The translations under genes were made by a program, and so were the position numbers. Below, piece by piece: positions 43,522 through 52,636 of a stretch of DNA of 64,000 nucleotides. Source of the DNA: CAYNVQ01 sp964400735. GTDB lineage: Bacteria; Acidobacteriota; Aminicenantia; Aminicenantales; Aminicenantaceae. The stretch covers positions 310,001 to 374,000 of the forward strand of contig CAYNVQ010000004.1 in the NCBI GenBank assembly GCA_964400735.1. The letters run 5' to 3'. Position 1 is the stretch's first letter, and each line of letters starts with the position of its first letter. Below the pieces are notes generated by a model, which did not search any database, had not been told where the DNA came from, and saw only the letters and a program-made list of their open reading frames with translations.

Positions 43522-43710
43522 GGTTAGGGGCAATTGTATAGTTGCTGTGACGGGTTAGTCAAGAAAAAACCAAAATTACCTTCTATCCCTCCTTATCTTG
43601 CGGGTGTGTTCGGGATAGACTGGAGAATGTGAATAAAAGAAGGAATTTATATGCAAATGCCTGGAAATTTATCCATATCTTATGATAAATAGAAAAGGAG
43701 AGGGATTTTT

Positions 43711-43908
43711 ATGGCGAAATTTTTTCTTTGGCTGATTTTGCTGGTGCTTTGCTGGCCCCTTGCCCTACTGGCCTTGCTCCTTTATCCGATCGTGTGGCTG
43801 ATTCTCATTCCCTTCCGGCTCATCGGCATAACCGTGGATGCCGTCTTCAGGTTGCTGAAGGCGATCATCACCTTTCCGGTTCGAGTTCTTAGGGGGCCGA
43901 GAAAATAG
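43711..43908 (+). CDS. Small hydrophobic membrane protein
   Basis: A 65-residue protein dominated by a long hydrophobic stretch (residues 4-40, LWLILLVLCWPLALLALLLY and onward), then an amphipathic basic end (VFRLLKAIITFPVRVLRGPRK). AAAGGAGAGG precedes the ATG by a suitable distance, which is the main argument for it being real. It lies 37 bases upstream of the sulfatase on the same strand. No family is recognised. Confidence 0.72.
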   Translation: MAKFFLWLILLVLCWPLALLALLLYPIVWLILIPFRLIGITVDAVFRLLKAIITFPVRVLRGPRK

Positions 43909-43945
43909 TCTCCCTTCGTGCAGTCATCCATCGAGGAGGAATTTT

Positions 43946-45337
43946 ATGAAAAACATATCTCGACGGGATTTCATCAAAGTATCTTCAGCGGGCCTGTTGG
44001 GGACAGCAGTAACCCTGGGCATGCAGTCTTGCCTGGGCACCGCAGCCAAGCCGAATTTCGTGTTTTTTATGACCGACGATCAGAGGTGGGATGCGATGAG
44101 CTGTGCGGGAAACGAAATACTCAAGACTCCCAATATGGACAGGATTGCCCAGGAAGGCGTTCGTTTCGAGAACATGTTCGTCACCACATCCCTTTGCGGT
44201 CCGAGCCGGGCCTCTTTTTTGACTGGAAAATATGTCCACAATCATGGTGTCCGGCTGAACGGCGGAGAGCTTTCTCTTGATCAAAAAACATTTCCCGAAT
44301 GGCTCAAAGAAGCCGGGTACGAGACGGCATTCATCGGCAAATGGCACAACAAAGACCTGGGAAAAGGACGAGGATTCGATTACACCTTCGGTTTCGAAGG
44401 CCAGGGTCGGTATCACGATCCTATCATCTCTGAAAACTTCGGCCTTCCTGAAGAATACAAAGGCTATGTAACGGATATACTGACGGATCACGCCATCGAA
44501 TTTCTGGAAAAGGAGCACGATAGACCGTTCTGCCTTATCCTTTGGTTCAAGGCCCCTCATCGAAGCTGGCTCCCGGCCAAGAGATTCGAAAACGTGTACG
44601 AGGATATCAAAATGCCCGAGCCTCCGACTTTTAACGATACATACGAGGGTCGGCCGGATGCGGTGAAAAATGCGGACATGAAAATCGGCGATTTCGAGGA
44701 TGTCCCCGATCTGGATACTTTTCTAAAAAATTACTACCGTACCCTTCTGGGAGTGGACGAAAATGTGGGACGGATTCTGGACACCCTGGATAAACTGGCA
44801 TACACGAAAAACTCGGTGGTGATTTACAGCGGGGACAATGGATTCTTTTTAGGGGAGCACCATTTTTTCGATAAAAGATTGATGTATGAGCCTTCCATCC
44901 GGGTTCCCCTTCTGGTCCGGTATCCCAGGATGGTCCGTCCGGGAACGACCAACCAGGAGATGGTCCTGAATGTGGATGTGGCCCCTACCATCCTTGACCT
45001 TTCCGGCATAGAACTCCCCCCAGAGATGGATGGAAAAAGCCTGAAGCCGCTTCTGGAGGGGAAGGGTGTTCCCTGGAGAAGCGATTTTCTGTATGAGTAC
45101 TACGAATACCCTGCCGTTCATATGATTCGAAAGAACCGGGGGATCCGGACCAAACGCTGGAAATACATCCATTATTTCGAAGATCCAGAGGAGTTCGAAC
45201 TCTATGATATTCAGAATGACCCCAATGAGGTGAATAACTTGTATTCCAACCCGGCCTACACGGATGTGGTCGCCCAATTGAAGGAAAAGATGATTGAACT
45301 CCGGAGAGAATTGAAGGACCCGGATCTGACAGACTGA
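43946..45337 (+). CDS. Tat-exported sulfatase, formylglycine type
   Basis: A 463-residue arylsulfatase-family enzyme. The N-terminus is a twin-arginine signal (SRRDFIKVSSAGLLGTAVTL). The catalytic cysteine to be matured to formylglycine is Cys84 in SLCGPSRASFLTG (C-x-P-S-R), metal ligands begin in FVFFMTDDQRWDAM, and the second metal site lies in VIYSGDNGFFLGEHHFFDKR. Substrates would be sulfate esters, probably of carbohydrates, in the periplasm. GAGGAGG precedes the ATG. No maturase (anaerobic sulfatase-maturating enzyme or FGE) is visible in the window. It is followed by the gamma-glutamyltransferase gene 31 bases downstream, likely in the same transcript. Confidence 0.94.
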   Translation: MKNISRRDFIKVSSAGLLGTAVTLGMQSCLGTAAKPNFVFFMTDDQRWDAMSCAGNEILKTPNMDRIAQEGVRFENMFVTTSLCGPSRASFLTGKYVHNHGVRLNGGELSLDQKTFPEWLKEAGYETAFIGKWHNKDLGKGRGFDYTFGFEGQGRYHDPIISENFGLPEEYKGYVTDILTDHAIEFLEKEHDRPFCLILWFKAPHRSWLPAKRFENVYEDIKMPEPPTFNDTYEGRPDAVKNADMKIGDFEDVPDLDTFLKNYYRTLLGVDENVGRILDTLDKLAYTKNSVVIYSGDNGFFLGEHHFFDKRLMYEPSIRVPLLVRYPRMVRPGTTNQEMVLNVDVAPTILDLSGIELPPEMDGKSLKPLLEGKGVPWRSDFLYEYYEYPAVHMIRKNRGIRTKRWKYIHYFEDPEEFELYDIQNDPNEVNNLYSNPAYTDVVAQLKEKMIELRRELKDPDLTD

Positions 45338-45368
45338 ATAAAATAATCTAGTAAAGAGAGGAGGGCGG

Positions 45369-47252
45369 ATGTCCCTATTGAGAGACTATTTTTTCCCACA
45401 TTGGAAAGTTTTCTTCTTGGTGTCCGGACTGCTTTTTGCCGTTTCCGGGATAAAAGCCCAGAGAACGGAAAAGCCCGTGCTTCACGGCAGTCATTGGGTG
45501 GCCATTACCGGAAAACCTTTGGCGGCCACGGCGGGAGCCATGATCTTCCAGCAGGGCGGCAATGCCGTCGATGCTGCTTGTGCCATGCTAGGAGCCACCT
45601 GCACCATGTATGATGTATTGAGTTGGGGAGGGGAGACCCAAGCCCTGATCTACAATCCCCAAACCAATAAGGTTATCGGCGTCAATGCTCTGGGAGTCGC
45701 TCCAACCGGAGCTACGGCCGAATTTTTCAAGGAAAAAGGGATGGAATTTCCCCCGAGTTATGGTCCGCTGGCGGCTGTTACGCCGGGAACGCCCGGTGGC
45801 CTAATGGTCATGCTGGCAGAATTCGGAACCATGAGCCTTGGAGAAGTCCTTTCCCCTTCCATCCAGATGGCTGATGGCTACCCGATCGAAGAACAGTGCG
45901 CTAACAGTATAGAAAGAGGCAGGAGGCAGATTAAACAATGGCCCTATTCCAGGCAGGTTTTGCTCCCCCATCTCGGCGAGGGCCGGGAGGCCCCCTATCC
46001 TGGAGAAATCTTCCGCCAGCCCGATCTTTTGGACACGCTGAAGAAATTGGTGGAAGCCGAACGCAAAGCTCTGGATGCGGGAAACAGCCGTAAGGAGGCC
46101 ATCTATGCCGCCTATGACCGGTTCTACAAGGGGGACATTGCCCGGGAGTTCGTCAGGGGGTGCCAGGAACAGGGCGGCCAGATCACCATGCAGGACCTGG
46201 CTAATTGGCAGGTATATCTCGAAGAACCAGTGAAGTCCACCTACAAGGACATCGAGGTTTATAAACTAACGACCTGGGTGCAGGGGCCGGTCCTTCTCCA
46301 GATGCTGAACATGCTGGAAAATTTCGACCTCCAGTCCATGGGTTACAACAGTGCCCGTTATATCCATACGCTCTATCAGGTGATGAATCTGGCGTTTGCC
46401 GACCGTGATTTTTACTACGGCGACCCTTATTTTCCGCCCGAAGAGCCGATAAAAGGCCTGCTCTCCAAGGAATACGCCAAAGAAAGGATCAAATTAATCA
46501 ACTGGGAGCAAAATGATTCATCGATAGGGCCCGGTGATCCTTACCTTTATGAAGGGAAGAAGAATCCCTATTTAAAATATGTGGAAGGATTTCATGAGGC
46601 ATGGAAAGCCAGACAGGATTCCGAAAGAATGACCTCCGAGGAAGCGGAGGCTCTGGACGAACTCTTCCATTCCGGTACCACATCTATTCAGGCAGTTGAC
46701 AAAAGCGGCTGGGTAGTGTCAGTGACGCCCAGCGGCGGCTGGATACCGGTCTGTATCGCGGGAAGAACGGGAATCGGAATGAGCCAGCGGGCGCAGAGTT
46801 TTGTGCTGGATGAGGCCAAAAACCCCTTCAATGTCATCGAGCCGGGTAAAAGACCCCGGGCTACCCTGACCCCGAGCATTGCCCTGAAGGACGGTAAACC
46901 CTTTATCTCCTTTTCCATCCAAGGGGGCGATACCCAGGACCAGAACTGCCTCCAGTTCTTCTTGAACATGGTCGAGTTCGGAATGAACGTCCAGCAGGCG
47001 TGCGAAGCCGCCAATATCGTCAGCTACCAAATGTACAGCTCTTTCGGCAATCATGCGGCGAGCCCTGGAAGACTGCAGTTGAACGAAAAGGTGCCTGAAT
47101 GGGTCAGGGATAAGTTGAGAGAGATGGGGTACAGACTGGATTTCAGCCGTTATACTTCAGGTCCGATGAATGCGGTCTTCTTTGACTGGAAACACGGCAC
47201 ATTCTGGGGAGGGTCCAGCAATCACGGCGAGGACTATGGTATCGCTTGGTAA
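45369..47252 (+). CDS. Exported gamma-glutamyltransferase family protein
   Basis: A 627-residue N-terminal nucleophile hydrolase that would transfer or hydrolyse gamma-glutamyl groups outside the inner membrane. The signal segment ends near residue 30 (GIKAQ). The opening pattern AATAGAMIFQQGGNAVDAAC is typical, and the autoprocessing/nucleophile threonine is Thr437 in HSGTTSIQAVDKSGWVVSV. The canonical TTH is TTS here. Typical tail motifs follow: PGKRPRATLTPSI and SIQGGDTQDQNCLQ. GAGGAGGGCGG precedes the ATG. Related enzymes include cephalosporin acylases and cyanophycin-type hydrolases, so the exact donor is open. Confidence 0.93.
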   Translation: MSLLRDYFFPHWKVFFLVSGLLFAVSGIKAQRTEKPVLHGSHWVAITGKPLAATAGAMIFQQGGNAVDAACAMLGATCTMYDVLSWGGETQALIYNPQTNKVIGVNALGVAPTGATAEFFKEKGMEFPPSYGPLAAVTPGTPGGLMVMLAEFGTMSLGEVLSPSIQMADGYPIEEQCANSIERGRRQIKQWPYSRQVLLPHLGEGREAPYPGEIFRQPDLLDTLKKLVEAERKALDAGNSRKEAIYAAYDRFYKGDIAREFVRGCQEQGGQITMQDLANWQVYLEEPVKSTYKDIEVYKLTTWVQGPVLLQMLNMLENFDLQSMGYNSARYIHTLYQVMNLAFADRDFYYGDPYFPPEEPIKGLLSKEYAKERIKLINWEQNDSSIGPGDPYLYEGKKNPYLKYVEGFHEAWKARQDSERMTSEEAEALDELFHSGTTSIQAVDKSGWVVSVTPSGGWIPVCIAGRTGIGMSQRAQSFVLDEAKNPFNVIEPGKRPRATLTPSIALKDGKPFISFSIQGGDTQDQNCLQFFLNMVEFGMNVQQACEAANIVSYQMYSSFGNHAASPGRLQLNEKVPEWVRDKLREMGYRLDFSRYTSGPMNAVFFDWKHGTFWGGSSNHGEDYGIAW

Positions 47253-47531
47253 GCAAGAACGAGGACTTCTTTTCCCTTTTTTCGATTCTCAAAAACTTAT
47301 CTGGATCTGGTCATAAATTATTTTAAAAAAATTTTATCTATTAAATCAGCATTTTTAATTCTACGGGCGAGCCTATATTGCAGGGTAGAATAGGTTGGCC
47401 TTGACTCGTGAATAATCTAGGTTAGTTATGCTGGCTTTCTGGCCTGTTCCGGCAGTGGACCAGTGTGAAATTCGATGTTCATTTTTGTTGATTGAAAAAG
47501 ATTTTTGAAAAGATTACAATCTTCGAAAGCG

Positions 47532-48668
47532 ATGAGCTGGCGCAGAACCATTTCCCCGGCCAATCATAAGGTTCTTCCGATCCTAGCATTATTTATTCTG
47601 TGTTCTTCAATTCTATGCTATTCAATTGATGGTAGGCAGGATTCAGGGAAAGACCAGGATGGTGAGAACAAGAATGACCTGATTTTACTTCCGATCGCCT
47701 ATTACACACCCTTAACCAAGATTGCTGGCGGCTTTGGCGGAATTTATTACTTAAAGAGCCTGGAAGATCGATTGAAGGGATCTCCTTCCACTATTTTCAT
47801 GGATCTCATCTACACCCAGAGGAAGCAGATCGTGTGTGAAGTCACACCCAGCCTTTATTTTAAAGGGGGAGATTTTCATCTGACGGGTTATCTGGGATTC
47901 AAGGATTTTGCGGACAAATTTTACGGAATCGGATCCAATACCACCGAGGATATGGAAGAGGATTTCGGGTATCAAAGTCTTAAGATAAACGTGTCCATCC
48001 GAAGGAGATACGGATCTTACCTGTACCTGGGGCTTCAGTATGATTTCGAATCTTTCAAACCCACCCAATTCAAGCAGGAAGGGATTCTGGATTCAGGTGA
48101 GGTCAATGGAAGCGAAGGAGGAAATGTTTCCGGGCTGGGCGGGATTTTCATTTGGGATAGCCGCGATGACGTATTTTTTCCCACAAGCGGAATGCTTCTG
48201 CAGGCGTCAGCCACCCTTTTTGCCCCCATTCTGGGCGGCGATTATCGATTTCAACGGTTTTCCGTTGATTTTCGTCAATATTTCACCCTGTTTTCTAACC
48301 ACGTTCTAGCCTGTCAAGAAAGCATCCAGTCCTCTTCAGGAGCAGTCCCTTTCCAATGGCTTCCCATCATGGGCGGCCCTTGGGTGATGCGGGGATATAT
48401 CCTCGGGCGATTCAGGGATAAAAATTCAATCGTCATTCAGATGGAGTACCGCCTTCCGCTAGTGTGGAAATTTGGCATGGCGGTTTTTCTTGGCTGTGGG
48501 AACGTGGCCCAAAGAATGAGCCAATTCAGATTGGATGAATTTAAGTTGGCCGGAGGTTTCGGGATTCGATATCGTCTCCTTAAAAAATTCTCCACCAATA
48601 TACGGCTGGATTTCGGGTTTGCCAGAGGGTCTTTCGGCGTCTATGCCATGATCAACGAAGCATTTTAG
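47532..48668 (+). CDS. BamA/TamA family outer-membrane beta-barrel (Omp85 barrel without POTRA)
   Basis: A 378-residue protein with a signal peptide ending near residue 35 and then the barrel portion of an Omp85/surface-antigen D15 protein. Family landmarks are GGIFIWDSRDDVFFPTSG followed by GMLLQASATLF, the L6-type segment MGGPWVMRGYILGRFRDKN, and a terminal strand ending VYAMINEAF with the usual aromatic last residue. No POTRA domains precede the barrel, so it belongs to the short class rather than being BamA itself. The start is uncertain: ATG 47532 and TTG 47505 both lack a strong ribosome site. It confirms an outer membrane. Confidence 0.85.
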   Translation: MSWRRTISPANHKVLPILALFILCSSILCYSIDGRQDSGKDQDGENKNDLILLPIAYYTPLTKIAGGFGGIYYLKSLEDRLKGSPSTIFMDLIYTQRKQIVCEVTPSLYFKGGDFHLTGYLGFKDFADKFYGIGSNTTEDMEEDFGYQSLKINVSIRRRYGSYLYLGLQYDFESFKPTQFKQEGILDSGEVNGSEGGNVSGLGGIFIWDSRDDVFFPTSGMLLQASATLFAPILGGDYRFQRFSVDFRQYFTLFSNHVLACQESIQSSSGAVPFQWLPIMGGPWVMRGYILGRFRDKNSIVIQMEYRLPLVWKFGMAVFLGCGNVAQRMSQFRLDEFKLAGGFGIRYRLLKKFSTNIRLDFGFARGSFGVYAMINEAF

Positions 48669-48686
48669 ATACGGTGCTGTCAATAT

Positions 48687-48775
48687 GGGGGCGTCCCATC
48701 TAGGGACACCCTATATTTCAATATTTGCTTTTTATTAACGGAATATTATAGAGTGTCCCTGAATGGAACGTCCCC
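48687..48775. repeat. Extended imperfect palindrome (REP-like hairpin)
   Basis: Downstream of the barrel gene. The outer arms GGGGGCGTCCCAT and ATGGAACGTCCCC are nearly complementary, and the inner arms AGGGACACCCTATA and TATAGAGTGTCCCT pair almost perfectly, around an AT-rich loop of about 30 bases. Such GGGAC-rich hairpins resemble REP elements mobilised by Y1 transposases. It may also act as a transcription end for the barrel gene, although no T-run follows. Confidence 0.6.
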
Positions 48776-48801
48776 TGTTGTTCTCTAAGGACGGTTTCGG
48801 A

Positions 48802-48897
48802 AGGCTGGGTTAGGTTGGGTCAGGGGCTTCAACGTCGTATCGACATTTCCCTGCTCCTTTGTTCCACTTTTTTCTGCCGTCACTGTGGGACAAAGCC
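48802..48897 (+). repeat. Conserved leader element, copy 2 (upstream of the S9 peptidase)
   Basis: Aligns with 63012-63112 over its whole length: TTAGGTTGGGTC, then CTTCAA, then CGACATTTCCCTGC, then CACT-TGGGA-AAA-CC near the end. It ends 24 bases before the GTG start of the S9 peptidase, just ahead of the ribosome site, so it would form the 5' leader of that message or contain its promoter. Confidence 0.65.
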
Positions 48898-48920
48898 ATT
48901 TTTTTAAAAGGAGGTTAAGA

Positions 48921-50948
48921 GTGAGAAAGAAGAATTTTCAGATCATCGGTTTTATCCTAGCTTTCTTCCTGCTCGAGGTTTGGGGATTCGGCGGACAGAA
49001 AGATTACAAGCTGCTGGATAAAGAAACCTACATGGAGATGGAATCGGTGAGGAGCCCGAACATATCCCCAGACGGAAAGCTGATCATTTTTACCCGCAGT
49101 TGGGTGGATAAGATTCAGGATCGTCAGGCGAGCAATCTCTGGCTCGTGGATGTCGAAGGGGAGAGGATCCGCGAGCTCACCCATGGGAATTGGAGGGATT
49201 CTTCTCCTGTGTGGTCTCCGGATGGAAGAAAAATCGCTTTTCTTTCCGACCGGGATGGAACGAACCAAATCCATGTGATGTGGCTCGACACTCGAGAGGT
49301 GGCTCAGCTCACCCACATCCCGCTCAGCCCAGGAAATTTGAACTGGTCTCCGGACGGAAAGTCGCTGGCCTTCACCATGTTTTTAGAGGACAGAGATCCT
49401 GTCCTATCCGTCAAGCTCCCCGAAAGGCCGAAAGGCGCGAAGTGGGCCGATCCGGCCATCATTATCGACAGGCTAAGCTGGAGAAGGGACGGCCGGGGAC
49501 CCGTGCCTAAGGGGTATTCTCATATCTTCGTCATCGATGCAGAATTGGGCGGAACACCGAAGCAGGTGACCTCAGGGGACTATTCCCACAACGCCCCCCA
49601 GTGGTCGGCTGATGGCAAAAAGATCTATTTCAGTGCCATCCGTAAGCCAGATGCGGAGTATTTGCGCGGGGATTCGGAGATCTACTCGGTGGACTTGGAA
49701 ACTCTAGAGATCAAGACGCTAACCGACCGGAAGGGGCCGGATTTCGGACCTCAAATCTCTCCGGATGGGAACTGGATAGCCTATACGGGTTATGACGATA
49801 GAAATTACACCAGCCATCTTTCCAGCCTTTACCTTATGGACTCCGAAGGCGGCAGAAAACGTCTTCTAGCCGGAGACCTTCCCAATTCCCCTTCCAGCAT
49901 AACCTGGGCGCCAGATGGCTCCGGTGTCTATTATTTGATGAGGGAGAAGGGCGTTTCGAATTTATATTATGTTTCAACGGATGGAAAGATTAAAGAGATC
50001 ACACAGGGCGTCCATTATCTCTCCGGAATAAGCCTGGCAAAAAACGGGCGGGTGGCGGCCACCAGGTCCACGTTTTATTCGCCCGATTATTTGGGCACCT
50101 TCACCCTGGATCAGCCGGACAGGTTTGTGAAGCTGGTGGACGTCAACGAAGATATTTTGGCCAACGTTAAGCTCGGGGAGGTTGAGGAGCTCTGGTTCAA
50201 GTCTCAGGATGGCCTCGACCTGCAGGGATGGTTGATCAAGCCGGCGGAATTTGAATCCGGCAAGAAATACCCGATGGTTCTGTATATCCACGGCGGGCCC
50301 TGGGCCATGTATTCCGTGCGTTTCGATTGGGCCTGGCAGAATTTCGCGGCCAACGGATATGCTGTGCTATACATGAATCCGCGGGGAAGCACGGGATACG
50401 GACAGGATTTCGTCAACGGCATCCAGTTTTCCTATCCCGGTGAGGATGGCGACGATCTTATCGCCGGTGTAGATGCGGCCATCGCCAAGGGCTTCATCGA
50501 TGAGGATAATCTGTTTGTCTGCGGAGGAAGCGGCGGAGGGGTGCTGACAGCCTGGCTGGTGGGACATACGGCTCCCGATAAGTTCAGAGCAGCGGTTTCC
50601 ATGCGGCCGGTGATCGACTGGCATTCCTTCGTGGGGACGACCGACGGGTCGAGCTGGTACAGGCAGTTTAAAAAATATCCCTGGGAAGACCCGATGGAGT
50701 ATGCGCTCCGTTCCCCGCTGCATTACGTGGGAAATGTGAAAACCCCGACCATGGTAATGACTGGAGAAGCTGACCTGCGCACGCCGATGGGACAGAGCGA
50801 GGAGTACTACCGTGCCCTGAAGATGCTGAAGAAGGACACGCTTTTGGTGCGGATGCCGGGTGAGTTTCACGGTTGGAGACGGCCTTCACACCGTCTCCTT
50901 CAGCAGCTTTATCTTCTGGCCTGGTTCGAGAATTATCGAACCAATTAG
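48921..50948 (+). CDS. S9 family serine peptidase (acylaminoacyl/dipeptidyl peptidase type)
   Basis: A 675-residue exported prolyl-oligopeptidase-fold enzyme. A signal peptide (residues 1-22) precedes a WD40-like propeller with SPDG repeats (NISPDGKLIIFTRS, WSPDGRKIAFLSDRDG, WSPDGKSLAF, ISPDGNWIAYTGYDD). The C-terminal alpha/beta hydrolase domain carries Ser537 in VCGGSGGGVLTAWLV, Asp618 in TGEADLRTP and His650 in EFHGWRRP. The GTG at 48921 is chosen because AAAGGAGG lies 7 bases upstream; a longer frame starting at 48885 lacks a ribosome site. It cleaves short peptides, probably in the periplasm. A conserved leader element lies immediately upstream. The transporter operon converges on it. 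Confidence 0.95.
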   Translation: MRKKNFQIIGFILAFFLLEVWGFGGQKDYKLLDKETYMEMESVRSPNISPDGKLIIFTRSWVDKIQDRQASNLWLVDVEGERIRELTHGNWRDSSPVWSPDGRKIAFLSDRDGTNQIHVMWLDTREVAQLTHIPLSPGNLNWSPDGKSLAFTMFLEDRDPVLSVKLPERPKGAKWADPAIIIDRLSWRRDGRGPVPKGYSHIFVIDAELGGTPKQVTSGDYSHNAPQWSADGKKIYFSAIRKPDAEYLRGDSEIYSVDLETLEIKTLTDRKGPDFGPQISPDGNWIAYTGYDDRNYTSHLSSLYLMDSEGGRKRLLAGDLPNSPSSITWAPDGSGVYYLMREKGVSNLYYVSTDGKIKEITQGVHYLSGISLAKNGRVAATRSTFYSPDYLGTFTLDQPDRFVKLVDVNEDILANVKLGEVEELWFKSQDGLDLQGWLIKPAEFESGKKYPMVLYIHGGPWAMYSVRFDWAWQNFAANGYAVLYMNPRGSTGYGQDFVNGIQFSYPGEDGDDLIAGVDAAIAKGFIDEDNLFVCGGSGGGVLTAWLVGHTAPDKFRAAVSMRPVIDWHSFVGTTDGSSWYRQFKKYPWEDPMEYALRSPLHYVGNVKTPTMVMTGEADLRTPMGQSEEYYRALKMLKKDTLLVRMPGEFHGWRRPSHRLLQQLYLLAWFENYRTN

Positions 50949-51008
50949 GAAGAGGATTTTTCTGCCGATGTCCTGTGATCGTTGTTGGGGAATCTTTCCG
51001 TATGATTT

Positions 51009-51710
51009 TCAGACGAGAAATCTGAGCTGGCCGTTTTTGATGAGGCTGATTTCATGGCACATGAATTTAATGACATTCATGTCATGGGAGATGAAGACAT
51101 AGGCGAGGCCCCTCTGCCTCTGCAAATCCTTGAGAAGATTCAGGATCTGAGCCTGGACCGAGATGTCCAGGGCAGATGTGGGCTCGTCGAGGACGATGAT
51201 TTCCGGATCGAGAAACAGTATCCTGGCCAATGCCACACGCTGGTTTTGCCCACCCGATACTTCACTGGGATATCGGACTAGAATCTCTTCGTCCAGCCCT
51301 ACGGTCTGGAAGCTCTTTTTAATCGTATCCGTCCATTTTTCCCTTGGAAGTTCAGCCAGGTTAAGGACTTCCTCCAGCGATTTCTGGATCGTCTTTTTTG
51401 GATTGAGCGATCCCTCGGGGTCCTGGAACATCATCTGGACTTTTTTTCTGAATATAGAGAACTCCCTCTTTGTGATTTTATTTAAGGATTGTCCCTGATA
51501 GAGGACCTGTCCTCCGGACGGTTTTTCGATGGCAGCGATTATCTTTCCCAGCGTTGTTTTTCCTGTACCCGATTCGCCCACTATACCGAAGGTTTGACCT
51601 CCTTGGACTTTGAATGAGACGTTCTCCAAAATATTCTCAGGTTTATGGGCGAACAGACCTGTACGGAAGGTCTTTGAGATTTTTTGAACCTCTAGCTGTA
51701 CAGCACACAT
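51009..51710 (-). CDS. Oligopeptide ABC transporter ATP-binding protein (OppF/DppF-like)
   Basis: A 233-residue ATPase with Walker A GESGTGKTT, signature VSGGQNQRVALARIL, Walker B IIVLDEPTSALD and switch histidine in VFISHDMNVI. The ATG at 51710 overlaps the end of the upstream ATPase gene by 19 bases. It lacks the C-terminal oligopeptide extension of many OppF proteins and ends soon after the last core strand (LIKNGQLRFLV). It is the last gene of the transporter operon. Confidence 0.93.
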   Translation of the reverse strand: MCAVQLEVQKISKTFRTGLFAHKPENILENVSFKVQGGQTFGIVGESGTGKTTLGKIIAAIEKPSGGQVLYQGQSLNKITKREFSIFRKKVQMMFQDPEGSLNPKKTIQKSLEEVLNLAELPREKWTDTIKKSFQTVGLDEEILVRYPSEVSGGQNQRVALARILFLDPEIIVLDEPTSALDISVQAQILNLLKDLQRQRGLAYVFISHDMNVIKFMCHEISLIKNGQLRFLV

Positions 51711-52630
51711 TTGACGTCTCTTTTTTTGTCCCTGACAAAATCCGGTTTTTTTATGACACAAATTTCTTTCTTATAGGGACACCTCGGGTGAAACTTGCAT
51801 CCTTCAGGAGGCCTGATCATAGAGGGAGAAGTTCCCGGTATGGGTTTAAAACCCCGCCGGGGAAGGCTTTCCAGCAATCCTATCGAGTAGGGATGAAGGG
51901 GTTTTTTGAAAAATTCCTCTGTCGGCCCTTTTTCGACTATTTCTCCGGAATACATGACGGCTGTCCTGTCGGAGATTTCCATGACGGCATCGAGGTCATG
52001 AGAGATAAACAGCATGGATGAATGGCCCATTTCTTTGACGAGTTGGAGCTCCTGAAGGACCATCGTGCGCAGACGGGAATCCAGTCCCGTCGTGGGTTCA
52101 TCTGCTATGATAATTTGAGGATTCAGGATAACGGCCATGCCTATCAGAATCCTCTGTTTCATCCCTCCCGACATTTCATGGGGATAGGCCCTTAGGGCAT
52201 TATCCGGTCCCTTGAAACGAAGCCTTTTAAGCAACTCTTTTGCCGTTCTGATAGCATTCTTTTTTTTCATCCCCCTGTGTACGATAAGCGGCTCTGTCAT
52301 CTGGTGCCCGATCGAGAAAACAGGATTCAAGGCCAGTGAAGGATTTTGCATGACCAGAGCGACCTCTCGTTCTCTGATCTGAGCGAGTTTTTTTTCTCTC
52401 AATCGAAGGAGGTCTTGGTCCTTGAAGAGAATTTGTCCCCGGATTTTAGCGTTGGCGGGGAGCAGGTTCAGTATAGAGTGGGCGATGACAGATTTTCCGC
52501 AGCCCGTCTCTCCCACAAGAGCCAGGGTTTCTTCCTCGGGGAGCACAAAAGAGACATTGTCGACGGCCTTGACCGGCCCCAGTGATGTGTCGAAAGTGAT
52601 ATCTAAGTTTTTTATGGCTAAGTGACTCAT
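51692..52630 (-). CDS. Oligopeptide ABC transporter ATP-binding protein (OppD/DppD-like)
   Basis: A 312-residue ATPase with Walker A GETGCGKSV, signature MSGGMKQRILIGMA, Walker B IIIADEPTTGLD and SHDLDAVMEISD. The C-terminal oligopeptide-transporter segment with its conserved cysteines is present (GCKFHPRCPYKKEICVIKKP), in some homologues an Fe-S site. It starts 6 bases after the OppC-like gene ends. It works with the OppF-like subunit as an ATPase heterodimer in the cytoplasm. Confidence 0.95.
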   Translation of the reverse strand: MSHLAIKNLDITFDTSLGPVKAVDNVSFVLPEEETLALVGETGCGKSVIAHSILNLLPANAKIRGQILFKDQDLLRLREKKLAQIREREVALVMQNPSLALNPVFSIGHQMTEPLIVHRGMKKKNAIRTAKELLKRLRFKGPDNALRAYPHEMSGGMKQRILIGMAVILNPQIIIADEPTTGLDSRLRTMVLQELQLVKEMGHSSMLFISHDLDAVMEISDRTAVMYSGEIVEKGPTEEFFKKPLHPYSIGLLESLPRRGFKPIPGTSPSMIRPPEGCKFHPRCPYKKEICVIKKPDFVRDKKRDVKCVLYS

Positions 52631-52636
52631 AGCAGC

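Noticed and set aside
47401..47429. TTGACT with AGTTAT as promoter of the barrel gene
   Set aside because: The -10 matches only three of six consensus bases, so it was not listed as a feature.
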